A stretch of DNA of 38,952 bases from Chitinophaga pinensis. GTDB lineage: Bacteria > Bacteroidota > Bacteroidia > Flavobacteriales_D > Crocinitomicaceae. The DNA is taken from the NCBI GenBank assembly GCA_945883825.1, contig CAMCYF010000022.1:1-38952 (forward strand), read 5' to 3'. The translations under genes and the position numbers were made by a program. The notes beneath the pieces were generated by a model. It saw only the letters and a program-made list of their open reading frames with translations. It was not told the DNA's origin and ran no database searches. Below are positions 30,968-38,564 of this stretch, in pieces; position 1 is the first letter of the stretch; the number at the start of each line of letters is the position of its first letter.

Positions 30968-32239
30968 ATGAAAAAATATATGAAAAAAATAATCTTTACA
31001 CTAATGTTCGCCATTTTTGGTTTGAGCACACAAGCACAAACAGAAAAGTGTGCGACAATGCAAATTCTTGAAAAAAGAATTGCAAAAGACCCATCCATTA
31101 AATTACGAATGGAGCAATCTGAAATAAAAACTCAAAAATGGATTTCTGCAAATAGTAACGCAAAAGGAGGAATACAACTGGTTACCATTCCTGTTGTTGT
31201 TCATGTTCTTTGGAATGATCCAATTGAGAACATTTCTGCTGCCCAAATCCAATCTCAAATTGACATTTTGAATGAGGACTTTAGGTTATTGAATTCCGAT
31301 TCATTAGACAGTTCTCATCCCTTTTGGCAGTTTACAGCGGACACCGAAATTGAGTTTTGCTTAGCAACAAGAGACCCCAATGGGAATGCTACTTCTGGTA
31401 TTACACGTACATATACAGATTCTATAGCATTTATAGAAATGGATAGTCCTAAATATACAGTTACTGGTGGATCGGATAGTTGGGACCCAACACAATATTT
31501 AAACCTATGGGTTTGTCATTTGAATGATGGACTAGGACTTTTGGGCTATGCGGCATTTCCTGCTGACTTGGCAACTGATCCAGATTTAGACGGAGTTGTA
31601 ATAAGCTATACCGCATTTGGTTATATTGGAACAGCTACAGCCCCTAATGACTTAGGCAGAACGGGTACACACGAAGTTGGACATTGGTTAAATCTAAGAC
31701 ACATTTGGGGAGATGATACTTGTGGAGACGATTTTGTTGCGGATACTGAAATTGCAGAAGCCGCAAATTATGGATGCCCAACATTTCCTCATAATGCAAA
31801 CAGCACTTGTGGTTCTGGTGTAGATGGAGAAATGTATATGAACTATATGGACTATGTAGATGATGCTTGTATGAATATGTTTACATATGACCAAGGTATA
31901 AGAATGCAATCTGCTTTAAATGGTGACAGAGCAGGATTATTAACTTCATTGGGTTGTAGTGCCCCGACAGGGTTATTAAATGAAGGGTCTTTGGAAAACG
32001 GGTTTCAAATTTACCCAAATCCTAGCAACGGTAATTTTACAGTTGATACACACATGTTGAAGTATGACAATATAAGCATAAGTGTTTATGATTTATTGGG
32101 TTCAAAAATTCAAAAGTTTGAAAACATTAAAAGTTTTCCATTCAAAATGGACTTGAATGATTTATCAAACGGTATTTATTATTTCAAAATAAATTGCGGT
32201 AATAAAACCATAACCCAAAAAGTTATTATTGCTAAATAA
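30968..32239 (+). CDS. Secreted M43 (pappalysin-type) zinc metalloprotease with T9SS type A domain
   Basis: A 423-residue exported protease. The signal peptide covers about 1-24 (ending STQAQ; the Met5 start is also possible). A propeptide region follows, with VTIPVVVHVLWN and QIQSQIDILNEDF typical of the family. The catalytic motif GTHEVGHWLNLRHIWGD gives zinc ligands His235, His239 and His245 and catalytic Glu236. A Cys-rich part (CGDDF, CPTFP, CGSG) precedes the Met-turn MNYMDYVDDACMNMF. The last 80 residues are a T9SS type A sorting domain (FQIYPNPSNGNFTVDT, VYDLLGSKI, LSNGIYYFKI). It is flanked by lipoprotein genes and followed by a good terminator. It is cargo of the repeat-bounded segment. 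Confidence 0.93.
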   Translation: MKKYMKKIIFTLMFAIFGLSTQAQTEKCATMQILEKRIAKDPSIKLRMEQSEIKTQKWISANSNAKGGIQLVTIPVVVHVLWNDPIENISAAQIQSQIDILNEDFRLLNSDSLDSSHPFWQFTADTEIEFCLATRDPNGNATSGITRTYTDSIAFIEMDSPKYTVTGGSDSWDPTQYLNLWVCHLNDGLGLLGYAAFPADLATDPDLDGVVISYTAFGYIGTATAPNDLGRTGTHEVGHWLNLRHIWGDDTCGDDFVADTEIAEAANYGCPTFPHNANSTCGSGVDGEMYMNYMDYVDDACMNMFTYDQGIRMQSALNGDRAGLLTSLGCSAPTGLLNEGSLENGFQIYPNPSNGNFTVDTHMLKYDNISISVYDLLGSKIQKFENIKSFPFKMDLNDLSNGIYYFKINCGNKTITQKVIIAK

Positions 32240-32246
32240 ATTAATC

Positions 32247-32279
32247 AGAGAGGCAATTTCACAAAAATTGCTTCTCTTT
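32247..32279 (+). terminator. Rho-independent terminator after the metalloprotease
   Basis: A 13-bp stem AGAGAGGCAATTT (32247-32259) / AAATTGCTTCTCT (32265-32277), with one G-U pair and a 5-base loop, ending in TTT. Confidence 0.75.
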
Positions 32280-32301
32280 AATTTCACAAACAACAGAGAC
32301 A

Positions 32302-32706
32302 ATGAAAAACTTAATTTATTTTTCCGCTGTTATTTCTATACTTGCTTGCAATAGCACAAAAAAAGCGACAACCAAAAACTTAACACCATCAACTTCTAAC
32401 AATATCAATGCAATTGACTCACTTTATCGCTTGAGTGTATCCTTTATTAGTATCGGTGCAGGTACAGACAAAAAAGCAAGACAAGATTATGACCAATATC
32501 TTATTCAATATGAACAAAAAAATAAAATAAAATTAAGTTATGAAATCACTCCATGGGGAAGAGAAGGGGAAAAAGATTATTGCTTTAAACTAAATGAATT
32601 AAACAAAAAACAGCAAGAAGTTTTTATTGCAGAAACAAAAGAAGTTCTTAAAAATTCAACTTTGGTTCGCTACAAGGAAAACCAGCCAATAACATATAAG
32701 GACTAA
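32302..32706 (+). CDS. Lipoprotein of unknown function
   Basis: A 134-residue protein with a lipobox ILAC (Cys16). The mature part contains SLYRLSVSFISIGAGTDKKA and ITPWGREGEKDYCFKLNELN, a pattern I have seen in small hypothetical lipoproteins of Bacteroidota whose function is not known. No catalytic motif. It lies between the metalloprotease and the second copy of the direct repeat, so it is part of the cargo. Confidence 0.6.
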   Translation: MKNLIYFSAVISILACNSTKKATTKNLTPSTSNNINAIDSLYRLSVSFISIGAGTDKKARQDYDQYLIQYEQKNKIKLSYEITPWGREGEKDYCFKLNELNKKQQEVFIAETKEVLKNSTLVRYKENQPITYKD

Positions 32707-32785
32707 GCAGAGGTGAAATGCAACGGAATTTCGGATTAGGGTTTTACTTCCTATGACATATGATTTAATTTATGGAATTTTCAAA

Positions 32786-32994
32786 AAAAGACAACAAAAT
32801 TGAGGCTATTACTGCTTTTCCCTAAAATATTTAGTGGAAAACATTTAAATAGTCCTTATTTGAGATATGTTCAAACAAATCACATAAAAATCGAAACTCA
32901 ACGCCCCGAAATAGTTAATATAGATGGCGAAATAAAGGGGAATACCTCTCTTGAAATAATAGTACACAAACAAAAACTAAAAGTAATTTGCTAG
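32786..32994 (+). pseudogene. 5'-truncated lipid kinase fragment
   Basis: The last 64-70 codons of the kinase at 28082-28981, with the same stop codon. The catalytic GGDGT region is absent, so it cannot be active. It is part of the direct repeat. Confidence 0.85.
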
Positions 32995-33004
32995 TACAAA
33001 GTAC

Positions 33005-33232
33005 TTGAAAAATCTATTAATACCGACGATGACACATAATGTCATATTAAAATCAAAAGAATATCATGTCGTCATAATACCAATAAGAATTTTGTATGCG
33101 ACAAATTGTATGGTAATTGGTACAACAAACCAATGGAAGAATCATCATATTGGTAAAAACAGACGATACTGGGCCTACTTTTCAAGGGAAGAAATTGAAA
33201 AACTAGAAAGTAAATGTTCATTACGATTATAA
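33005..33232 (+). pseudogene. Degenerate small reading frame, second copy
   Basis: A 75-codon counterpart of the frame at 28992-29192. The C-terminus here is longer (FSREEIEKLESKCSLRL) because of a 2-base difference. Identity unknown; see the first copy. The 33233-33470 gap that follows holds only the tail of the repeat and a small stem TTGGTT / AACCAA (33394-33411) that might end the KilA-N transcript. Confidence 0.25.
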
Positions 33233-33470
33233 AATAGCGATGTCGGACAATTACGGAAAACCGAAAAGGAAGAGGAATTAGGGGGGTAGTCTATTATTGT
33301 AAAGATAATAAATTTACCACAGTCTAAATCCTAGAGAAAATGTATAAATCCATACCAAGGAATAAATCAGCCCAATTCAAATCCACCATTTTATTGGTTT
33401 AAACTAACCAAAAACAAAGTCCCATTGGCATTTTTTAAAACTCCTTGTATGTGGAATTTTTAAAAATAAT

Positions 33471-34295
33471 TCATTGTTTTTCCAAAAACTTAACTCCTTT
33501 CGCTGATAAAAGTGATTTCATCTGTGAAATAGCCACTTGATTGAGTTGTAAAATACGTTCTTCAGAAGTAAAATTTTGTTGAATCAAAAGCGCATTGATG
33601 CTTTCCATATTGCTCAAAACAACTAATTGTTCCAAAGTGGCTTGATCGCGAATGTTTCCTTCCAATGTTGGGTTTTGATTTTTCCATTCTTGTGCCGTGA
33701 TCCCAAAAAGTGCAACGTTTAATAAATCGGCTTCGTTTGCGTAAATGACCCTAGCTTGCTCTTTTGTTAATGAACCCGGAATCAAATTTTCTTTAATGGC
33801 ATCAGTGTGTATTCGATAATTGATTTTAGAAATCGTACGTTGAACCGACCATTGGAGGTTTTGTTGGTTATTTTCTTGGATTTTCAAGCGTTTAATCTCA
33901 GTTATAAGATAAAGTTTGAATTCTGTGGAAACCCAAGAAGCAAACTCTAAAGCTATTTCAGAATGAGCAAAAGTCCCTCCGTTTTTACCAATAGTACTTA
34001 TTAAACCAATCGCTGATGTGCTTTTAATCCATCTTGATGGCGATAAAGTGAAAGCATTACTCCCCGACTCATTTAATAAGGAGTCGAATTCGACCCCTTT
34101 AAACAATGGATTATTCAATTTTTCCCATAATCCCAGAAATTCAATTGTAGATTTTGAACGCATCCAATTTTTCACCACATCTTTTGGTTCAATTGGATTT
34201 TTCTTACGGGCAATATCTGTTAGTGAAATGTAACTTTCTCCTTTATCTTTCTTAAAACTAACTTTTAATCCATTTACGATTATTTCCTTTTTCAT
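33471..34295 (-). CDS. KilA-N domain protein, second of a tandem pair
   Basis: A 274-residue protein with an N-terminal KilA-N DNA-binding domain at about residues 1-125 (YISLTDIARKKNPIE, DVVKNWMRSKSTIEFLGLWE, WIKSTSAIGLISTIGKNGGT, FAHSEIALEFASWVSTEFKL). A helical C-terminal domain follows (NLQWSVQRTISKINYRIHT, VIYANEADLLNVALFG, NIRDQATLEQLVVLSNMES). KilA-N proteins occur in phages and as chromosomal genes in Bacteroidota; the cellular role is unknown. ATG at 34295 is preferred over the TTG at 34316 by comparison with its paralogue. It lies 33 bp after the paralogue and on the same transcript. Confidence 0.85.
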   Translation of the reverse strand: MKKEIIVNGLKVSFKKDKGESYISLTDIARKKNPIEPKDVVKNWMRSKSTIEFLGLWEKLNNPLFKGVEFDSLLNESGSNAFTLSPSRWIKSTSAIGLISTIGKNGGTFAHSEIALEFASWVSTEFKLYLITEIKRLKIQENNQQNLQWSVQRTISKINYRIHTDAIKENLIPGSLTKEQARVIYANEADLLNVALFGITAQEWKNQNPTLEGNIRDQATLEQLVVLSNMESINALLIQQNFTSEERILQLNQVAISQMKSLLSAKGVKFLEKQ

Positions 34296-34328
34296 TTCAT
34301 ACTTATTTTGATGCAATAGCTACTACTT

Positions 34329-35153
34329 TTAAACCTCACCTAAGAACTTAACTCCATTCACAGTCAAAAGTGACTTCATCTGTGAGATTGCCACTTGATT
34401 CAACTGCAAAATACGTTCTTCGGATGTGAAATTCTGTTGAATAAGCAATGAGTTTATGCTTTCCATATTACTCAAAACAACTAATTGTTCGAGTGTGGCT
34501 TGATCGCGAATGTTTCCTTCAAATAACGGATTTTGTATTTTCCAGTCTTGTGCTGTCATTCCGAATAGAGCAACGTTCAATAAATCAGCTTCGTTTGCAT
34601 AAATGACCTTAGCTTGCTCTTTAGATAAAGAAATAGGAATTAAATTCTCTTTTATTGCATCCGTATGAATGTGGTAATTGATTTTTGAAATAACTCTTTG
34701 CACCGACCACTGGAGATTATGTTGGTTTGATTCCGATTCTTTAAGGCGTTGAAATTCTTTGATCATATACAACTTAAATTCAATTGAAATCCAACTAGCA
34801 AACTCAAAAGCAATATCCTTATGAGCAAAAGTTCCTCCATATCTACCCGCAGTTGAAACAATACCTATAGCATTGGTTTTTTCAATCCATCTTTTAGGAG
34901 TGAGAACAAAACTATTTAAACCTGCCTCATTTCTAAACCCGTCGAATTCGACGGAATTAAAACTCGGGTTATAAATTTTCTCCCAAAAACCAAGAAGTTC
35001 TATTGTAAACCTATTTCTCAACCAGTTTTTAATTACATCATCGCTGTGTTTACTATTCTTAAACTTTGCAATATCTGTTAAGGACAAATAATCTTGATTG
35101 TTCTTTTTTTGGATAACAATATTAATCCCCAATGTTTTGATTTCCTTTTTCAT
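34329..35153 (-). CDS. KilA-N domain protein, first of a tandem pair
   Basis: A 274-residue paralogue of the next gene, with the same plan: KilA-N at about 1-130 (YLSLTDIAKFKNSKHSD, DVIKNWLRNRFTIELLGFWE, WIEKTNAIGIVSTAGRYGGT, FAHKDIAFEFASWISIEFKL) and a C-terminal helical domain. The C-terminal 129 residues are about 87% identical to the paralogue by eye count, while the DNA-binding half is only about half identical. The pair may form mixed oligomers through the C-termini and bind different sites through the N-termini (inference). The gene starts the two-gene unit. The upstream 270 bp has AT-rich promoter-like DNA but no clear box. Confidence 0.87.
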   Translation of the reverse strand: MKKEIKTLGINIVIQKKNNQDYLSLTDIAKFKNSKHSDDVIKNWLRNRFTIELLGFWEKIYNPSFNSVEFDGFRNEAGLNSFVLTPKRWIEKTNAIGIVSTAGRYGGTFAHKDIAFEFASWISIEFKLYMIKEFQRLKESESNQHNLQWSVQRVISKINYHIHTDAIKENLIPISLSKEQAKVIYANEADLLNVALFGMTAQDWKIQNPLFEGNIRDQATLEQLVVLSNMESINSLLIQQNFTSEERILQLNQVAISQMKSLLTVNGVKFLGEV

Positions 35154-35426
35154 AATTCAATTTTTTTAATTAAATATACGAGATTATAATCAAAATAAAG
35201 ATTAATAAATAATCAATTTAAAATATTTAGTAAAGAACAAAAATGAAAAAAAATGGTTTAACTACACCAAAATTAAAAATCCGAAATGAAACACTAAAAT
35301 TCATGGAATTACATGGGTTTAATAATGTAAATCCGCCTAGGCGGAGGACGATGAACAAATCGTTGTTGTGAGTTTAAACCCACACCAATAGGATAATTCA
35401 CCCACATCCCCAACCATTTCAATGGT
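35154..35426. other. Intergenic stretch with the palindrome TCCGCCTAGGCGGA
   Basis: A perfect 14-bp GC-rich palindrome at 35332-35345 stands out in AT-rich DNA and resembles repeated extragenic palindromes in Bacteroidota. A 42-codon frame on the plus strand (35243-35371) runs through it; I see no support for a gene. A small stem AACCATT-TC-AATGGTT (35412-35427) lies at the end of the OmpA fragment. Confidence 0.4.
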
Positions 35427-35621
35427 TTAATCCATCACAAATTTAAAATCAATTCGGCGGTTTTTATTTCTTCCAACAACGGTATTATTATCAGCAATTG
35501 GTTTCTTTTCCCCAAAGTAGTTTGCTTTGATTCTACTTGCTTCAACGCCGTAACTGTTTAATAAATTACGAACGGTTTCGGAGCGTTTTTTAGCTTGTTG
35601 CAGATTCGATTTATCACTCAA
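35427..35621 (-). pseudogene. OmpA C-terminal domain fragment
   Basis: A 64-codon piece that repeats the end of the neighbouring OmpA domain: KKRSETVRNLLNSYGVEASR, then KANYFGEKKPIADNN and NKNRRIDF, aligned with residues 489-542 of the full protein. It uses TTG and overlaps the full gene's end by 8 bp. The peptidoglycan-binding Asp and Arg region is only partly present (RSETV and NKNRR remain, the GHTD part is missing). It is best read as a relic of a tandem OmpA duplication, though translation by coupling is possible. Confidence 0.7.
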
Positions 35622-37248
35622 ACAAAATCACAAACTCTACCCGACGATTTTTTTGACGACCTTCAGAGGTATTGTTATTAGCTACAGGTTCCGTTTCTCC
35701 GAAATAATTCACTCTGATTCGGGATTCTGAAATACCTCGAGAAATCAAATAGCTTTTAACTGTCTCCGAACGATTTTTAGACAAAATCATATTCGCATCG
35801 TCATCTCCATCATTATCCGTGTGGCCAGAAAGCAACAAATTCCATTCTGGTTTTTGCTTTAACTTTTCTGCTAAGGAATTCAAAGATGGTTTTGAACTCT
35901 CTTCAATGATGTCTTTGCTCGTTTCAAACTCAAGGTTTTTAAAAGCCATATCAATCACTTTCTGATCCTTTTTCTCAATCACAGGACAACCTTTGTTCTC
36001 AACCGGTCCAGTAGTTTTTGGACAAGGGTCAACATTATCATTTACGCCATCTCCATCTGTATCTCCGTATGGACAACCTCTGTTCTCAACTGGACCAGAA
36101 ATTGTTGGACAATCGTCTTTGTTGTCGGACAATCCATCGTTATCAGACTCTGGCCATGGACATCCTTTGTTATCTTTCGGGCCTAAAACTTTTGGACACT
36201 CATCCAAATCGTCAAAAACACCATCTCCATCAGTATCTGGACAACCTTTGTATTCTTTTATGCCTTTTACATTCGGGCATAAATCTTCATTATCTGCAAC
36301 TCCATCGCCATCCGAATCTCTAGGCTGTGTTGCTTGTTCAATAACTACCCCTTGAGTTTTAGACTTTTTATTAAATTGGTAAGCCAACAAAACTTCGTGT
36401 GAACCACTTGAATAATTCCGAATAGTCGACAAAGTAAAATCATAGCTGTAAGCAAACACGAAATTCATATAATTCAAACCAATTAATCCAATTACCGATT
36501 CTTTGTTTCGATAACTCAAGCCACCAAAAACAAAATCATTGTACGTCATTTTTGCCCCTAATTCAACTTGTGGAGCTTTGATAAATGTCGTTCGCAACAT
36601 TGCATAAGGCTCCGCTGTCAAAGTTGAATTTATTTTTGATATATACGAAGCGGATAAATTATAATGGCGAATCAATTGATTCTCTGAAGTACTGAATTGG
36701 TTCAATTTTTTCAATCTACTTTGAATCAATTGATTGGAAGCCAGACCAATGTATAGTTTATTTTTCAAGTGGTAAACTACTCCGAAATTTAAATCGGGAA
36801 CAAGCTGTCTTACATTGGTTTGAAGTGTCGCATCTGGATTGATGTTTTGAATATCCGAACCATTGTATCCATATTGATTGAGAATTCCTGCAATACCGAA
36901 ACTGATTCCAGACAGCTTATCCAACTTCAAATTATACGAGTAATTCAACATGACGCCATTTTGTTGGATGGCGCCGCCTTGGTCATCTGAAAATATCATT
37001 CCTCCTAAACCCATGTTGTTGTTTTTCAAACTAGTATGACCACCAATCGAATAAGTTTTTGGGGCACCTTTGAATCCACTCCATTGATTTCGGTATCCCA
37101 ATTGAACGCGTGGCGTGTTTTTAATTCCTGTAAAAGCTGGATTGATAACAAAATCATTCCAATAATATTGGCTATACATGGAAAGCTGTTGTGCAGAAAG
37201 CGAAAAGTTAACAGCAATAGTAACGAGTATTAATCCTATCTTCTTCAT
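35614..37248 (-). CDS. PorP/SprF-like outer membrane protein fused to TSP3 repeats and an OmpA domain
   Basis: A 544-residue fusion. Residues 1-20 are a signal peptide. About 21-295 form a PorP/SprF-type barrel (MYSQYYWNDFVINPAFTGIK, RNQWSGFKGAPKTYSIGGHT, MGLGGMIFSDDQGGAIQQNG). Residues 311-422 hold four calcium-binding thrombospondin type 3 repeats of the form DxDxDGxxDxxDxCP. Residues 432-544 form an OmpA-like peptidoglycan-binding domain (LLLSGHTDNDG, SKNRSETVKSYLISRGI, NYFGETEPVANNN, RQKNRRVEF). SprF/PorP proteins help T9SS type B substrates across or onto the outer membrane. The gene just upstream (4-bp gap) encodes such a substrate, so they form a matched secretion pair; the OmpA part would anchor the partner to the wall. 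Confidence 0.92.
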   Translation of the reverse strand: MKKIGLILVTIAVNFSLSAQQLSMYSQYYWNDFVINPAFTGIKNTPRVQLGYRNQWSGFKGAPKTYSIGGHTSLKNNNMGLGGMIFSDDQGGAIQQNGVMLNYSYNLKLDKLSGISFGIAGILNQYGYNGSDIQNINPDATLQTNVRQLVPDLNFGVVYHLKNKLYIGLASNQLIQSRLKKLNQFSTSENQLIRHYNLSASYISKINSTLTAEPYAMLRTTFIKAPQVELGAKMTYNDFVFGGLSYRNKESVIGLIGLNYMNFVFAYSYDFTLSTIRNYSSGSHEVLLAYQFNKKSKTQGVVIEQATQPRDSDGDGVADNEDLCPNVKGIKEYKGCPDTDGDGVFDDLDECPKVLGPKDNKGCPWPESDNDGLSDNKDDCPTISGPVENRGCPYGDTDGDGVNDNVDPCPKTTGPVENKGCPVIEKKDQKVIDMAFKNLEFETSKDIIEESSKPSLNSLAEKLKQKPEWNLLLSGHTDNDGDDDANMILSKNRSETVKSYLISRGISESRIRVNYFGETEPVANNNTSEGRQKNRRVEFVILFE

Positions 37249-37252
37249 GTTC

Positions 37253-38527
37253 TTATCTTTTTAGCGTTACTACTCCGTTATACGTATCTCCATTCCCTAA
37301 CTCAATTATGTAATAATAATCCGCTGTTGGAAGTTCTTTCTCCTTGTATTTTCCTTCCCATGGGGCGGATGTGCTTGTTCCCTCAAATACTTTTTGTCCC
37401 CAGCGATCAAAAACTGAAATAATGACATTTGGGTAATTCTGTAATCCTGTAATTTCCCATGTATCGTTATTGTTGTCGGAGTTCGGCGAAAGCGCTCCCG
37501 GTATTTCAAAACAATATTCAGATGTTACTATTACCTCATCGGTATCCGTGCAACCATTTCCATCTGTACCTGTAACAGTGTAGGTTGTTGTGCCTAATGG
37601 AGGACTGAATGCAATTGCATCTAAAACACCATTGTTCCAACTATATGTTTCAGCACCTAAAGCCGTTAAAGTTACATTTTCACCTTTACAAATCTTCTGG
37701 TCTGCCCCGGCATTAAGCGTTTGCAACTTGTTTATAGTCAAATTCAAGGTAAGCAACGAATCGCATCCAAAGGTATTTTGAAGGGTAAAAGTGGCCGAAT
37801 TATTATCTGAATAATACGTTATTCCATCTATCCAAACGAGCGAATCGCAAACTGTTCGCGTATCGGTTCCTGAATTGGGATTATAAATCAATAAATTGAT
37901 ACTGATTGTACTATCACAGCCCGCCGAATTTGGAATGACAACCGTATAATTTCCTGAAGTTGTGTAAATAACTCCATCAGGAGCAGTGAACGAATTACAA
38001 GCTGTTGGTGAAATGGTGCTTGCCGTCGGTTGGATTAAATCCAAATATACCGAAACGGTATTGGAGCAACCCAAAGCATCGGTTCCGACGACGGTGTAAT
38101 AGCCTTCCGTAGTAAACGAAAATGCTTGACCGTTCGTGACACCATTATCCCAAGAATAGGTAACAGCGCCCGTTGCCGTAAGTGTAAATTGTGAACCTGC
38201 GCAAACTTGTTGGTCTTGCCCAGCGTTGATTTGCGGATTGTTAACCACAAGCGTAATGCTTTGTGTGCAGGAATTGACACCATCTGAAATAATGACATCG
38301 TAGGTGGTAGTTTGCGTGGGATGCACTTGCATGCTATCAAGCCCCACTGATCCATCCGACCAATAAACTGTTTCTAAAGGATTGGAATTGACGCTCAAAA
38401 TCGCTGTATCTCCCAAACAAATAGGATTTGCCGAGGCGGTGATGGTGCAATCGAGGGTTTGTGTGAAACTTGAGTTTGAGATTAGTAAAAATCCACTGCC
38501 CAATAAAAGCAATAATAATTTTTTCAT
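37253..38527 (-). CDS. Secreted adhesin-like protein with T9SS type B C-terminal domain
   Basis: A 424-residue exported protein. The start at ATG 38527 gives a clean signal peptide (MKKLLLLLLGSGFLLISNSS, ending FTQ); a longer reading from 38578 is less likely. The body is built of Ig-like/PKD-type beta repeats with cysteines and W-S/D-N-G turns (NAGQDQQVCAGSQFTLTATG, YSWDNGVTNGQAF, and again NAGADQKICKGENVTLTALG, YSWNNGVLDA). The C-terminal 85 residues are a gliding-associated type B sorting domain (IPGALSPNSDNNNDTWEITG, VFDRWGQKVFEG, PWEGKYKEKELPTADYYYII). It should be delivered to the cell surface by T9SS with the help of the PorP/SprF fusion encoded 4 bp downstream. Confidence 0.9.
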   Translation of the reverse strand: MKKLLLLLLGSGFLLISNSSFTQTLDCTITASANPICLGDTAILSVNSNPLETVYWSDGSVGLDSMQVHPTQTTTYDVIISDGVNSCTQSITLVVNNPQINAGQDQQVCAGSQFTLTATGAVTYSWDNGVTNGQAFSFTTEGYYTVVGTDALGCSNTVSVYLDLIQPTASTISPTACNSFTAPDGVIYTTSGNYTVVIPNSAGCDSTISINLLIYNPNSGTDTRTVCDSLVWIDGITYYSDNNSATFTLQNTFGCDSLLTLNLTINKLQTLNAGADQKICKGENVTLTALGAETYSWNNGVLDAIAFSPPLGTTTYTVTGTDGNGCTDTDEVIVTSEYCFEIPGALSPNSDNNNDTWEITGLQNYPNVIISVFDRWGQKVFEGTSTSAPWEGKYKEKELPTADYYYIIELGNGDTYNGVVTLKR

Positions 38528-38564
38528 TCTTGATTTGTATTTAGTTAGTTCTATAATCTTAAAT

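Larger units (their letters stand above)
32786..33275 (+). repeat. Copy 2 of the ~485-bp direct repeat
   Basis: Same orientation as 28773-29258 and about 96% alike by eye. It begins at AAAAGACAACAA and ends near AAACCGAAAAGGAAGAGG. Changes inside the kinase-coding part are both silent and altering, as in a relic under weak selection. Confidence 0.9.

Noticed and set aside
35243-35371. 42-codon frame upstream of the KilA-N genes
   Set aside because: It runs through the GC-rich palindrome, has no recognisable domain, and its only support is an ATG after an AT-rich stretch.
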